From assembly GCF_000425545.1 (NCBI RefSeq), contig NZ_AUDQ01000004.1, positions 62,001 to 126,000 on the forward strand: 64,000 nt of DNA, given 5' to 3'. The notes beneath the pieces were generated by a model that ran no database searches, was not told the DNA's origin, and worked only from the letters and a program-made list of their open reading frames with translations. Source of the stretch: Sporosarcina ureae DSM 2281 (lineage in GTDB: Bacteria; Bacillota; Bacilli; Bacillales_A; Planococcaceae). Each line of letters begins with the position of its first letter. The stretch's first letter is position 1. This document shows, in pieces, positions 19,894-28,916 of this stretch. Position numbers and translations under genes: made by a program.

Positions 19894-20434
19894 GTTGATC
19901 ATCACCTCCATCGGACAGTTGCTGTTTCACTTGGTTCGCCTCATCACGCAAAGTTGCCGCTTCTTCAAAATGTTCGTTTTCTACAGCTTCCCGCATTTTC
20001 ATACGGATATCTTCAAGCTTCTTCTTTAAAGCAAAACGTTCATTAAGTGATACGGGAATCTTTCCACGGTGTTTGGTATGCCCATTATGCAGTTTGGCAA
20101 ACACTCTTGGCAGTTGCCCCCTGAATGTTTCATAACATACAGCGCAACCAAACTTCCCGATATCGAGGAAACGATGGAAGGTCAAATCGCAATTCGGACA
20201 TTTCGGACCATCCGGTAATCTTTCATCGGCTTTTTGTTCCGGGAATAACTCTGAACCACCTAACCAATGTGCTAAAAATTGTTGAATTGATAACGGTTCC
20301 TGATCCGGACTGAAAGAAAATGTTTGTGAGTAAAATGCACATTTATCACATAAATGACGCTCTATTACATCATTTGATGTTTCCTGTTTAAACACTACAG
20401 TAGCTGGACGTTCTTTACAGTTTTCACAAAGCAT
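19883..20434 (-). CDS. mcsA: McsA, zinc-finger activator of McsB
   Basis: Stimulates McsB kinase and takes part in metal and heat stress control. The 183-residue protein has four CxxC pairs (CENCKERPATV, CDKCAFYSQ, CPNCDLTF, CAVCYETF) and a C-terminal UVR domain (KKKLEDIRMKMREAVENEHF..., about 140-175) for protein contacts. It lies 11 bp after ctsR and overlaps mcsB. Confidence 0.95.
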   Translation of the reverse strand: MLCENCKERPATVVFKQETSNDVIERHLCDKCAFYSQTFSFSPDQEPLSIQQFLAHWLGGSELFPEQKADERLPDGPKCPNCDLTFHRFLDIGKFGCAVCYETFRGQLPRVFAKLHNGHTKHRGKIPVSLNERFALKKKLEDIRMKMREAVENEHFEEAATLRDEANQVKQQLSDGGDDQHVI

Positions 20435-20445
20435 TGAAATTCACC

Positions 20446-20916
20446 TCATTCTATCTCTTCATAAATTAATGTAACTAACATAGCGCGAAGAATACGTGAA
20501 CGTAACGCATCCCGCTCTGGCAACATATAACGCAGAGTAGCACGGCCAACTGCAGCAAGCATCAGTTTAGCTTCACGTTCTGTAATGACTTCTTCTTCAA
20601 TTAAACGGATAATGACATCTTCCGCCATAGTAGATGACGCTTCACTCTCTAAAATCTCTAACGCTTGTTCAAGTAAGTCCTTGCGGGAGTTGGTACGTAC
20701 CCTGTAAATCCGGATGTAGCCTCCGCCTCCTCGCTTAGACTCAACAGCGTAACCTCTCTCGACGGTAAACCGGGTTTTGATCACGTAATTAATCTGTGAT
20801 GGTACACATTGGAATTTCTCAGCAATCTCATTTCGTTTGATTTCAATAGAAGCGCTATCTTCCTCTTCTATAATCGACTTCAAATATCCTTCTATAATGT
20901 CAGAAATATTACGCAT
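20446..20916 (-). CDS. ctsR: Transcriptional repressor CtsR
   Basis: Heat-sensing repressor of class III stress genes. The 156-residue protein has an N-terminal winged helix (RNEIAEKFQCVPSQINYVIKTRF, with the glycine-rich thermosensor wing KRGGGGYIRIYRV near 62-74) and a C-terminal dimerisation domain. First gene of ctsR-mcsA-mcsB-clpC; the operator 36 bp upstream indicates autoregulation. Confidence 0.96.
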   Translation of the reverse strand: MRNISDIIEGYLKSIIEEEDSASIEIKRNEIAEKFQCVPSQINYVIKTRFTVERGYAVESKRGGGGYIRIYRVRTNSRKDLLEQALEILESEASSTMAEDVIIRLIEEEVITEREAKLMLAAVGRATLRYMLPERDALRSRILRAMLVTLIYEEIE

Positions 20917-20951
20917 CTCGTCACCTCTTTTCGCTCGTTCATCTAGTTGAC

Positions 20952-20968
20952 TTTGACTATCTTTGACT
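20952..20968 (-). promoter_or_regulatory. CtsR operator before ctsR
   Basis: Tandem heptads AGTCAAA-GAT-AGTCAAA on the minus strand, immediately downstream of the -10 box. The same GAT spacer is used in the operator before clpC. Confidence 0.9.
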
Positions 20969-20970
20969 TG

Positions 20971-21000
20971 ATTGTATCGCAGAAATTAGGCGGGATGCAA
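20971..21000 (-). promoter_or_regulatory. SigA-type promoter for the ctsR operon
   Basis: TTGCAT (20995-21000), 18-bp spacer, TACAAT (20971-20976), followed by the CtsR operator. I see nothing else of note between it and the bioB terminator at 21166. Confidence 0.75.
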
Positions 21001-21165
21001 TTCATTTGTTTGTATGTATACATGATTACGTTAAAAGAAAACTTGTTGCTAGGTTGTCACAACAGGCTATTAATTATTCAATTAGTCACCGAATTAAAAC
21101 AGGACGAATACTTTTCACTTACGGTCAATTACTGCAATCCTCCTAAATAGAATTCTGAATGAATA

Positions 21166-21207
21166 GAAAAAACTGAAGAACAGATCCACATAGCGGATTG
21201 TCTTCAG
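21166..21207 (-). terminator. Intrinsic terminator after bioB
   Basis: Minus-strand stem CTGAAGACAATCC / GGATCTGTTCTTCAG (small internal mismatch) followed by TTTTTTC. Confidence 0.8.
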
Positions 21208-21240
21208 CACAAGGTATACGTATATTTACTCATTCTCTAT

Positions 21241-22242
21241 TTATATAGTGATAGGTTCTTTGCGCAACGGTTCGAGATCGACTACGAAGCCCATGTCTTC
21301 AAGCATTTTTTGATCTTGATCGTTTTCCTGACCGGCTGTTGTGAGATAGTCACCGATGAAGATAGAGTTTGCAGCGTAGAGGCCTAGTGGCTGCAGGCTT
21401 CGCAAGTTGACTTCACGTCCACCCGAAATACGAATTTCTTTGCTAGGGTTGATATAGCGGAATAGGCACAGGACTTTTATGCAGTAGCGTGGATCCAGTT
21501 CTGATGTCCCTTCTAATGGTGTTCCATCAACTGCATGCAGGAAGTTTACAGGTATTGAGTCTGCGTCCAGCTCGCGTAGGCTACGCGCCATGGAGATGAT
21601 ATCTTGCTTTGTTTCCCGCATGCCAACGATGACGCCTGAACATGGAGATATGCCTGCATCTTTGGCCAGTCCTACAGTGTTTACACGATCATCGTATGTA
21701 TGCGATGTAGTTATACTTTCGTGATGCTCTGCGGATGTGTTCAAGTTGTGGTTGTAGCGATCTACGCCTGCCTCTTTCAAACGGGTTGCTTGGCCTGGCT
21801 TCAAAATACCTAGGCAAGCACATACCGTCATTCCTTTGTGTTTTTCTTTTATCTGCTTAACTGAATCAATGACTATGTCCAGTTCACTGTCACGCGGTCC
21901 CCGTCCACTTGCTACGATGCAATAGGTGCCCGCTTTATTAGCGGCAGCACGTTCTGCACCTTCTAGTATCTCTTCCGATTTCATCATCGCATACTTTTCG
22001 ACAGGTGCTTTTGAAATGATGGATTGTGCGCAATAACCACAGTTCTCCGGACATAATCCTGATTTCGTATTGATGATCATATTCAGCTTTACTTTATTTC
22101 CGAAGTAATGTGATCGAATCGAGTACGTCGCGTGCAGTAATAATAGCAAATCTTCATCTGGGCTATTCAATATCGCGAGTGATTCCTCGTCAGTTAATAC
22201 ATGCCCTTCCAGTACTTGAGTAGCCAGCCTTTGGTAGTTCAT
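21241..22242 (-). CDS. bioB: Biotin synthase
   Basis: Radical-SAM enzyme that inserts sulfur into dethiobiotin. The 333-residue protein carries CPENCGYCAQS (residues about 64-74), the CxxxCxxC site for the 4Fe-4S cluster, CIVASGRGP, CACLGIL, YNHNLNTS and the Arg-containing ISGGREVNL that ligates the 2Fe-2S cluster. It overlaps bioY by one base. Other biotin genes are not in this window, so earlier steps must be encoded elsewhere or precursors imported. Confidence 0.97.
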   Translation of the reverse strand: MNYQRLATQVLEGHVLTDEESLAILNSPDEDLLLLLHATYSIRSHYFGNKVKLNMIINTKSGLCPENCGYCAQSIISKAPVEKYAMMKSEEILEGAERAAANKAGTYCIVASGRGPRDSELDIVIDSVKQIKEKHKGMTVCACLGILKPGQATRLKEAGVDRYNHNLNTSAEHHESITTSHTYDDRVNTVGLAKDAGISPCSGVIVGMRETKQDIISMARSLRELDADSIPVNFLHAVDGTPLEGTSELDPRYCIKVLCLFRYINPSKEIRISGGREVNLRSLQPLGLYAANSIFIGDYLTTAGQENDQDQKMLEDMGFVVDLEPLRKEPITI

Positions 22243-22841
22243 TATAGCGTACGCCTCACTTTCAAGTGTTTTGAGATTCTAAACGCGAATATGCCTGACA
22301 GTACAGCCAGAATTAGATCTTTTGGCAACGGAGGCATCATCCATAGCCATGCGATCTTGTAGGTAAACACGTCTGGTGCAGCAGCCCACATCTTGTACGC
22401 AAAATACATCCAGCTTGTGCCTACTATATAGTTGATTGCCGTAGCGACCAGTGCCGCGGTTATATAAGCAGGCATGGTCTGACTTCGCTCGACAATCTTC
22501 CCGGCTACATAAGCTATTAAAATGAAAGTAAGAATAAAGCCAAACGTCGGACTCAAGATCTGACCGAAGCCGCCTGAAAATTTAGCGAAGACCGGTGCAC
22601 CTGCTAATCCTATTAACATATATACCGTCATAGATAACGCACCTAGACGGCTGCCAAGTAATAGTCCTGATAAGATTGCGAAAAACGTTTGCAATGTAAT
22701 AGGTACTCCACCAACTACTAAAAACGGCACAAAGGATGTGATATTTGCTCCAATCATCATTAATGACGCGAACATCCCACTGTATACAATGGTTAATGCA
22801 CTAAACCTACTTACCGGTTGCCTCTCCGTTGCTGTTGCCAT
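22242..22841 (-). CDS. bioY: Biotin transporter BioY
   Basis: S-component of an ECF transporter that takes up biotin. The protein of about 199 residues has six hydrophobic segments and family motifs such as VGGVPITLQTFFAILSG and the GLAGAPVF loop. The second of two adjacent ATGs (22841) has the better spacing from AGAGGTGA; 22844 is the alternative. No ECF ATPase or T-component genes lie nearby, so it probably shares a general EcfAAT module. Directly preceded by a BirA-type operator. Confidence 0.93.
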   Translation of the reverse strand: MATATERQPVSRFSALTIVYSGMFASLMMIGANITSFVPFLVVGGVPITLQTFFAILSGLLLGSRLGALSMTVYMLIGLAGAPVFAKFSGGFGQILSPTFGFILTFILIAYVAGKIVERSQTMPAYITAALVATAINYIVGTSWMYFAYKMWAAAPDVFTYKIAWLWMMPPLPKDLILAVLSGIFAFRISKHLKVRRTL

Positions 22842-22862
22842 CATGTCACCTCTTTTATATTA

Positions 22863-22903
22863 GTTATCATAAAAATAATAATAGTTAACACACAATATGT
22901 CAA
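22863..22903 (-). promoter_or_regulatory. SigA-type promoter with BirA-type operator for bioY-bioB
   Basis: TTGACA (22898-22903), 17-bp spacer, TATTAT (22875-22880). Two half-sites, GTTAAC (22884-22889) and GATAAC on the same strand (22863-22868), are separated by 15 bp and flank the -10 box, the layout of BirA operators (about TTGTTAAC-N15-GTTAACAA). Another GTTAAC lies at 22920-22925. Repression by biotinyl-AMP-BirA is inferred. Confidence 0.7.
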
Positions 22904-22943
22904 CAACTTTTATTTTATAGTTAACCCATAAAAAACAAATAAA

Positions 22944-22972
22944 AAAAGACTGCAGCAAAATGCTGACAGCCT
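22944..22972 (-). terminator. Intrinsic terminator after the small membrane protein gene
   Basis: Minus-strand GGCTGTCAGCA / TGCTGCAGTC stem followed by TTTTTTT; overlaps the TAG stop of the upstream gene. Confidence 0.75.
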
Positions 22973-23168
22973 ACTTCTTCTCATCAATCTGTTCTTCTTT
23001 TTCTTTACGAAACAAAACGCTTGAGATCAAACCACTGAATATAGCAGCCGCAATTGTAATGTACACACGCATATCATAAGCAACTTCTTCGTAATTGCTA
23101 CCTATCATAATCCAAGCAATTGTACCTACAAGAACAGCGATTGGAAATGAGTATTTAAAGAATCGCAT
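22971..23168 (-). CDS. Small two-span membrane protein, function unknown
   Basis: 65 residues with two hydrophobic segments (about 6-24, YSFPIAVLVGTIAWIMIGS, and 35-53, VYITIAAAIFSGLISSVLF) and a charged tail rich in Lys and Glu. AGGTGAGG precedes the ATG. I do not recognise a family. It is a single gene with its own terminator, pointing away from the methionine operon. Confidence 0.65.
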   Translation of the reverse strand: MRFFKYSFPIAVLVGTIAWIMIGSNYEEVAYDMRVYITIAAAIFSGLISSVLFRKEKEEQIDEKK

Positions 23169-23266
23169 AATTCCTCACCTTTTCGAGTTGTTTCATTGAT
23201 TTTAGCATATATATCGCAATTTCTCTATGCTCTAACTCCGCGCGTTGAACTTCACCAAACATTCAC

Positions 23267-23295
23267 TTGACGATATCCAACAAAGCGGCTATGAT
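23267..23295 (+). promoter_or_regulatory. SigA-type promoter for the methionine operon
   Basis: TTGACG (23267-23272), 17-bp spacer, TATGAT (23290-23295), about 35 bp before the SAM riboswitch. Confidence 0.8.
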
Positions 23296-23331
23296 GTGGT
23301 TAGAATAATCTAAATAGTTGAATAAGAAACA

Positions 23332-23458
23332 TATCTTATCAAGAGAAGCTGAGGGACTGGCCCTTCGACGCTTCAGCAACCAGCCAAATAGGCAAGGTGC
23401 TACTTCCAGCAGTCTGTCAAATTGACACTCTGAAAAGATGAGAGGGAACTAGTCATTG
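23332..23458 (+). promoter_or_regulatory. SAM-I riboswitch (S-box)
   Basis: The sequence runs CTTATCAAGAGAAGCTGAGG, GACTGGCCC, CAGCAACC and AAGGTGCTA, then closes with GATGAGAGG, which are the conserved pieces of the S-box aptamer. It stands between the promoter and the first gene, with a terminator at 23465-23498. SAM binding should stop transcription. Confidence 0.97.
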
Positions 23459-23464
23459 AGATTA

Positions 23465-23498
23465 CAAAGCCTTCTAATATACTTGAAGGCTTTTTTTG
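23465..23498 (+). terminator. Riboswitch expression-platform terminator
   Basis: AAAGCCTTC / GAAGGCTTT stem followed by a T run, 30 bp before the ORF start. In the SAM-bound state this hairpin forms. Confidence 0.92.
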
Positions 23499-23527
23499 AT
23501 TAGAAAAAGCAAAGGGGAGATGGAATT

Positions 23528-25390
23528 ATGTCATTGCTAGATAAACTACAAACAAACGTCTTAACGGCAGATGGTGCAATGGGGACGATTTTATATTCTT
23601 ACGGAATTGATTACTGTTATGAAGAACTAAACGTAGAAAAGCCTGAAATTATAGAGCAGATTCACCAAGACTACATCGCAGCCGGCGCAGATATTATACA
23701 GACGAACACTTACAGTGCAAATGCGAACAAATTAGCTCGCTACGGCTTAGAAAGTCATGTAACAGAATTCAATAAAGCGGCCATTCAAATTGCAAAACGC
23801 GCAGCAGCACCTGGGGGACAATTTGTACTCGGTACAATTGGCGGCCTGCGTGGCATACGTAAAAGCGATGCTACATTGGATGAAATAGAAAAAGTCGTAC
23901 TAGAACAAGCCAATGCATTATTGGCAGGCGATCCGGATGGTCTTCTATTGGAAACATATTACGACTTTGAAGAGTTATCATCTGTTGTAACAACGTTAAA
24001 GAAAATCACGGATGTTCCATTGATCGCACAAGTTTCTATGCATGATCCCGGCGTATTACAGAATGGGCTTTCATTAAATGATGCACTTCATCAACTTGAA
24101 TCTCTTGGAGCAGATATCGTAGGTGTCAACTGTCGCTTAGGCCCTTACCACACGATTCAAGCATTCGATAATGTTACATTACCGGAAAAAGCATTTTTAT
24201 CCGCATATCCAAACGCCAGTCTATTAGATGTGGAAGATGGACGTATTGTCTATGAATCTGAAGCAGAATACTTCGGACGCGCTGCCGTATTACTTCGTGA
24301 TCAAGGCGTTCGGTTGATTGGTGGATGTTGCGGCACAACACCTAAGCATATTAAAGCAGCAAAAACACAGTTAGCGCGACTTGCACCTATTACAGAAAAG
24401 GTCGTACATCCGGAAAAGCCTATCGTGATTCATGAAGCGGTACCTACAAAACATCAACCTCTTCATGAAAAAGCGAAAACAGAGCGTACGGTAATTGTAG
24501 AACTAGATACACCGCGCCACTTGGAAACAGAAGATTATATCAAGGGTGCAAATGTGTTATATGACGCAGGAGTTGATGCTATAACAATGGCAGATAATTC
24601 ACTTGCTTCCCCTCGCATCAGCAACATGGCGATGGGCTCAATCGTTAAGATGAAACATAATATCCGCCCGCTTGTACATTTAACGTGCCGTGATCACAAT
24701 CTTATCGGCTTACAATCACATTTGATGGGACTCGATGCATTAGGCATTCACGATATCCTAGCTGTAACAGGCGATCCGACAAAAGTTGGCGACTTCCCCG
24801 GTGCAACAAGCGTCTACGATGTATCCAGCATGGAGTTATTGCAGTTAATTAAGAAATTGAATGAAGGGATTTCGTTCTCCGGTAAGCCATTGCGCAAGAA
24901 AGCAAACTTCTCTATTTCAGCAGCTTTCAATCCGAACGTACGCGTAATTGATCGAGCTGTACAACGACTCGAGAAGAAAATTGAAGCGGGTGCAGACTAT
25001 TTCATCACGCAGCCGGTATACACGAAAGAAAAGATTATCGATGTATACGAAGCCACAAAACACTTGGATACACCGATCTTCATTGGCATCATGCCATTGA
25101 CAAATATACGAAATGCAGAGTTCCTGCATCACGAAGTACCAGGTATCAAGCTTTCAGAAGATGTGTTGGAAAGAATGCGTGAATGTGGAGATGACCGTGA
25201 AAAATCAACTGAAACGGGTCTTGAAATCGCAAAAGAATTGATTGATACAGCAGCGCAGTATTTTAATGGGCTGTATATCATCACACCATTCCTCCGTTAC
25301 GATATGACATTAGAGTTGTATGAGTATATTAAGGAAATAGACCAGAAGAAGAAGGAGAGGGAATTAACACATGCAGAGACATCCTATTGA
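23528..25390 (+). CDS. yitJ: Bifunctional homocysteine S-methyltransferase / methylenetetrahydrofolate reductase (YitJ type)
   Basis: The 620-residue fusion has an N-terminal Hcy-methyltransferase barrel (1-290: ADGAMGTILY, GVNCRLGP, and the zinc-binding GGCCGTTPKHI) and a C-terminal MTHFR domain (about 320-615: FNPNVRVIDRAVQRLEKKI, GADYFITQPVYT) that makes 5-methyl-THF. AGGGGAGA precedes the ATG. It overlaps metH by 20 bp, so reductase and methionine synthase are translated together. The N-terminal domain may use S-methylmethionine or another methyl donor; this cannot be settled here. Confidence 0.93.
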   Translation: MSLLDKLQTNVLTADGAMGTILYSYGIDYCYEELNVEKPEIIEQIHQDYIAAGADIIQTNTYSANANKLARYGLESHVTEFNKAAIQIAKRAAAPGGQFVLGTIGGLRGIRKSDATLDEIEKVVLEQANALLAGDPDGLLLETYYDFEELSSVVTTLKKITDVPLIAQVSMHDPGVLQNGLSLNDALHQLESLGADIVGVNCRLGPYHTIQAFDNVTLPEKAFLSAYPNASLLDVEDGRIVYESEAEYFGRAAVLLRDQGVRLIGGCCGTTPKHIKAAKTQLARLAPITEKVVHPEKPIVIHEAVPTKHQPLHEKAKTERTVIVELDTPRHLETEDYIKGANVLYDAGVDAITMADNSLASPRISNMAMGSIVKMKHNIRPLVHLTCRDHNLIGLQSHLMGLDALGIHDILAVTGDPTKVGDFPGATSVYDVSSMELLQLIKKLNEGISFSGKPLRKKANFSISAAFNPNVRVIDRAVQRLEKKIEAGADYFITQPVYTKEKIIDVYEATKHLDTPIFIGIMPLTNIRNAEFLHHEVPGIKLSEDVLERMRECGDDREKSTETGLEIAKELIDTAAQYFNGLYIITPFLRYDMTLELYEYIKEIDQKKKERELTHAETSY

Positions 25391-28300
25391 AGAGCAACTA
25401 GACAAACGAATCCTGATCATTGATGGCGCGATGGGGACGATGCTGCAAGCGGAAGATTTCTCAACGGAAGACTTCGGCGGAGAAGAATATGATGGATGTA
25501 ACGAATACCTAAGTGTGTTACGCCCCGATGTTTTAGAGAAAATTCACGATGAATATTTAGATGCTGGTGCTGATATCATTTGTACAAATACATTTGGTGG
25601 TACTCCCCTTGTCTTGAATGAATTTTCACTTGGTCATCGTGCAGATGAAATTAATGCAAAATCTGTGGAAATCGCGAAAAAGAGTGCAGCGAAGTTTTCT
25701 ACACCAGAATGGCCACGTTTTGTCGCAGGTGCGATCGGACCTACAACAAAGACGCTTTCGGTTACAGGCGGCATTACGTTCGATGAACTATCCAATGATT
25801 TCTATGTGCAGGCAAAAGCTCTTGTAGAAGCCGGCAGTGACTTGATACTGATGGAAACGAGTCAGGATATGCTAAACGTGAAGGCCGGAACGATTGGTAT
25901 TAAAAAAGCGTTCGAAGAGCTTGGACGTGAAATCCCTATCATGATATCAGGGACGATTGAGCCGATGGGTACAACACTTGCTGGACAAAGTATTGAAGCG
26001 TTCTATATTTCCATTGAACATGTCCACCCACTTTCGGTCGGCTTAAACTGTGCGACAGGTCCTGAATTCATGACCGACCATTTGCGTTCATTATCTGACT
26101 TAGCGACAAGCTATGTAACTTGTTATCCAAATGCGGGATTGCCAGATGAAGAAGGACATTATCATGAGTCTCCTGAATCTCTATCGAAAAAGCTGGAAGG
26201 CTTCGCTGAAAAAGGCTGGTTGAACATGGTTGGCGGTTGCTGCGGTACAACGCCTGATCACATTCGCGCAATTCGTGAGGCAGTAAAAGACAAGGCTCCA
26301 CGCAAGATGCCAGAAAATCCTCTTGGTCATGCCATTTCAGGGATTGAACCTTTGCTTTACGACGATACATTGCGTCCGTTATTAATCGGTGAACGTACAA
26401 ATGTTATCGGTTCACGTAAATTCAAACAATTAATTGTAGAAGAAAAATTTGAAGAAGCTGCTGAAATCGCACGTGCACAAGTAAAACGTGGTGCTCACGT
26501 ATTGGATATTTGTCTTGCGAACCCTGACCGTGATGAATTGTACGATATGACTCGCTTCATGAAAGAAGTCGTGAAAAAAGTCAAAGTTCCTCTCGTCATT
26601 GACTCTACAGATGAAAATGTCATTGCAGAAGCATTGAAATTCTCGCAAGGTAAAGCAATTATCAACTCTATTAACTTAGAAGATGGTGAAGAACGCTTTG
26701 ACGCTGTACTTCCTTTAGTAAAAAAATATGGAGCAGCTGTCGTTGTCGGAACGATTGATGAAATCGGAATGGCGGTCACGAGGGAACGTAAGCTGGAAGT
26801 TGCGTTGCGTTCTTATGATTTACTCGTCAACAAATGGGAGATTCCGCCCGAAGATATCATTTTTGACCCACTCGTCTTCCCTGTTGGTACAGGTGATGCG
26901 CAATACATCGGATCAGCTGTAGAAACAATTGAAGGAATTCGATTAATTAAAGAAAAACTTCCACGCACCTTAACGACTCTCGGTGTCAGCAATGTATCCT
27001 TCGGGTTACCGCCTGTTGGCCGTGAAGTGTTGAATGCTGTGTACTTGTATCACTGTACACAAGCAGGTCTCGATTATGCGATTGTCAATACAGAAAAACT
27101 TGAGCGCTTTGCTTCGATTCCAGAAAGTGAAATCAAGTTGGCGAACGACTTGCTGTTTACTACAACAGATGAAACACTAGCTGATTTCACGGATTTCTAT
27201 CGTGGTAAGAAAAAAGAGAAGTCCGAAGATGATATTCCGAAAACTGTGCCTGATCGTCTCGCGTACTATGTAGTAGAAGGTACAATAGAAGGTTTAATTC
27301 CTGACTTGGAAACAGCTTTGAAAACATACGATGCACCACTTGATATCATCAATGGGCCTTTAATGAAAGGAATGGCTGAAGTTGGACGTTTATTCAATGA
27401 CAACCAGCTGATCGTAGCGGAAGTTCTTCAAAGTGCTGAAGTCATGAAAGCTTCTGTTTCCTACCTAGAGCAGTTCATGGATAAGAATGAAGACGATAGC
27501 GGGAAAGGTAAGATTATCCTGGCGACAGTAAAAGGTGACGTACACGATATCGGGAAAAACCTCGTAGAGATTATCTTAAGTAATAACGGATTTAAAGTCA
27601 TAGACATCGGAATCAAAGTTACTCCAGCTTCATTAATTGAAGTGATCCGTAAAGAAAAACCAGACATTGTTGGCCTATCAGGTCTTCTCGTAAAGTCTGC
27701 ACAGCAGATGGTGTTGACGGCACAGGACTTTAAAGCAGCAGGAATCGATACGCCAGTAATGGTTGGCGGTGCCGCTTTAACGAGACGCTTTACTGAAACG
27801 AAAATCGCACCCGAGTATGATGGCCCGGTTATTTTTGCAAAAGACGCGATGCAAGGTCTTGATTTAGCAAACCGTCTTCAAAGTACTGACAAAGGAGCGT
27901 TACTCGAAGAATTAGCGAATAGTATTGAGAAACGCGAAACGAATGATGCGATTAAAGCAAGTCGGGGTTCTACAGCAGTCGCAGTAAAGCCACGTCCTGT
28001 GAAAACGGTACGCACCGATGTGCCTGTATTTACTCCAACTGACTTACGTAGACGAGTCGTGAAAGATTACTCGGTTGCCCACCTACATCCTTATGTAAAT
28101 ATGCGTACTCTAATCGGTCACCACTTAGGTCTACGAGGAAATGTTGATAAAATGCTTGAAAGAAATGAAGAACGTGCAGTACAACTTCACGAGATGGTAA
28201 CTGGGTTCTTGAGGTCCGATAAAATGACAGCTTCCGGTATTTATCAATTCTTCCCTGCTCAGGCAGACGGCGACGACGTAATCATTTACGATCCGGAAGA

Positions 28301-28808
28301 TTCAACAACGGAAATTGAACGATTTACGTTCCCCCGTCAAGAAAAAGAACCGTTCCTATGCTTGGCTGATTACTTGAAAACAGTGCAAAGTGGTGAAATG
28401 GACTACGTTGCATTCATGCAAGTGACCGCTGGTAAAGGGGTTCGGGATTATGCTAATAAACTAAAGGAAGAAGGGAAATTCCTTGAAAGCCACGCATTCC
28501 AAGCAACTGCTTTGGAATTAGCAGAAGGCTTTGCTGAACGGATTCACCAAGAAATCCGTGACCAATGGGGATTCCCTGATCCAACAGACTTTACAATGCT
28601 CGAACGTTTCGCCGCCAAATATCAAGGCCAGCGATTCTCATTCGGCTACCCAGCTTGTCCAAATCTAGAAGACCAAGCTAAACTTTTCCGACTCATCAAA
28701 CCGGAAGACCACGGCGTCGTCCTAACCGAAGAATTCATGATGGAACCTGAAGCATCCGTATCAGCCATCGTCTTCGCGCATCCTGACGCACGATACTTTA
28801 ACGCATGA
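25371..28808 (+). CDS. metH: Cobalamin-dependent methionine synthase
   Basis: Transfers methyl from 5-methyl-THF to homocysteine through cobalamin. The 1145-residue protein has all modules: Hcy-binding (1-310, zinc site GGCCGTTPDHIRA), pterin-binding (about 340-610, RTNVIGSRKF, LEDGEERFD), B12 cap and Rossmann (about 640-870, with GDVHDIGKNLV; His725 is the cobalt ligand by position) and the AdoMet activation domain (about 910-1145, MRTLIGHHLGLRG, RFSFGYPACPN). Length is close to the usual 1150-1230. Ends before a strong terminator; regulated by the SAM riboswitch with the gene upstream. Confidence 0.97.
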   Translation: MQRHPIEEQLDKRILIIDGAMGTMLQAEDFSTEDFGGEEYDGCNEYLSVLRPDVLEKIHDEYLDAGADIICTNTFGGTPLVLNEFSLGHRADEINAKSVEIAKKSAAKFSTPEWPRFVAGAIGPTTKTLSVTGGITFDELSNDFYVQAKALVEAGSDLILMETSQDMLNVKAGTIGIKKAFEELGREIPIMISGTIEPMGTTLAGQSIEAFYISIEHVHPLSVGLNCATGPEFMTDHLRSLSDLATSYVTCYPNAGLPDEEGHYHESPESLSKKLEGFAEKGWLNMVGGCCGTTPDHIRAIREAVKDKAPRKMPENPLGHAISGIEPLLYDDTLRPLLIGERTNVIGSRKFKQLIVEEKFEEAAEIARAQVKRGAHVLDICLANPDRDELYDMTRFMKEVVKKVKVPLVIDSTDENVIAEALKFSQGKAIINSINLEDGEERFDAVLPLVKKYGAAVVVGTIDEIGMAVTRERKLEVALRSYDLLVNKWEIPPEDIIFDPLVFPVGTGDAQYIGSAVETIEGIRLIKEKLPRTLTTLGVSNVSFGLPPVGREVLNAVYLYHCTQAGLDYAIVNTEKLERFASIPESEIKLANDLLFTTTDETLADFTDFYRGKKKEKSEDDIPKTVPDRLAYYVVEGTIEGLIPDLETALKTYDAPLDIINGPLMKGMAEVGRLFNDNQLIVAEVLQSAEVMKASVSYLEQFMDKNEDDSGKGKIILATVKGDVHDIGKNLVEIILSNNGFKVIDIGIKVTPASLIEVIRKEKPDIVGLSGLLVKSAQQMVLTAQDFKAAGIDTPVMVGGAALTRRFTETKIAPEYDGPVIFAKDAMQGLDLANRLQSTDKGALLEELANSIEKRETNDAIKASRGSTAVAVKPRPVKTVRTDVPVFTPTDLRRRVVKDYSVAHLHPYVNMRTLIGHHLGLRGNVDKMLERNEERAVQLHEMVTGFLRSDKMTASGIYQFFPAQADGDDVIIYDPEDSTTEIERFTFPRQEKEPFLCLADYLKTVQSGEMDYVAFMQVTAGKGVRDYANKLKEEGKFLESHAFQATALELAEGFAERIHQEIRDQWGFPDPTDFTMLERFAAKYQGQRFSFGYPACPNLEDQAKLFRLIKPEDHGVVLTEEFMMEPEASVSAIVFAHPDARYFNA

Positions 28809-28860
28809 CTCAAATGCTGAAAGCGCCGGGTAGACTCGACAGGCGTTGGAGGAAATAAAC

Positions 28861-28903
28861 AAAATCCGCTATCTCTAGTATTTCAGAGATAGCGGATTTT
28901 TCA
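28861..28903. terminator. Bidirectional terminator between metH and the cotD-like gene
   Basis: Perfect 16-bp stem AAAATCCGCTATCTCT / AGAGATAGCGGATTTT with 8-nt loop and T run. It serves metH (+) and probably the convergent coat gene (-). Confidence 0.93.
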
Positions 28904-28916
28904 TAATGAAAACGGA

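Noticed and set aside
20947..21150. Plus-strand 67-codon frame beside the ctsR promoter
   Set aside because: It overlaps the CtsR operator and promoter and has no Shine-Dalgarno or family resemblance.
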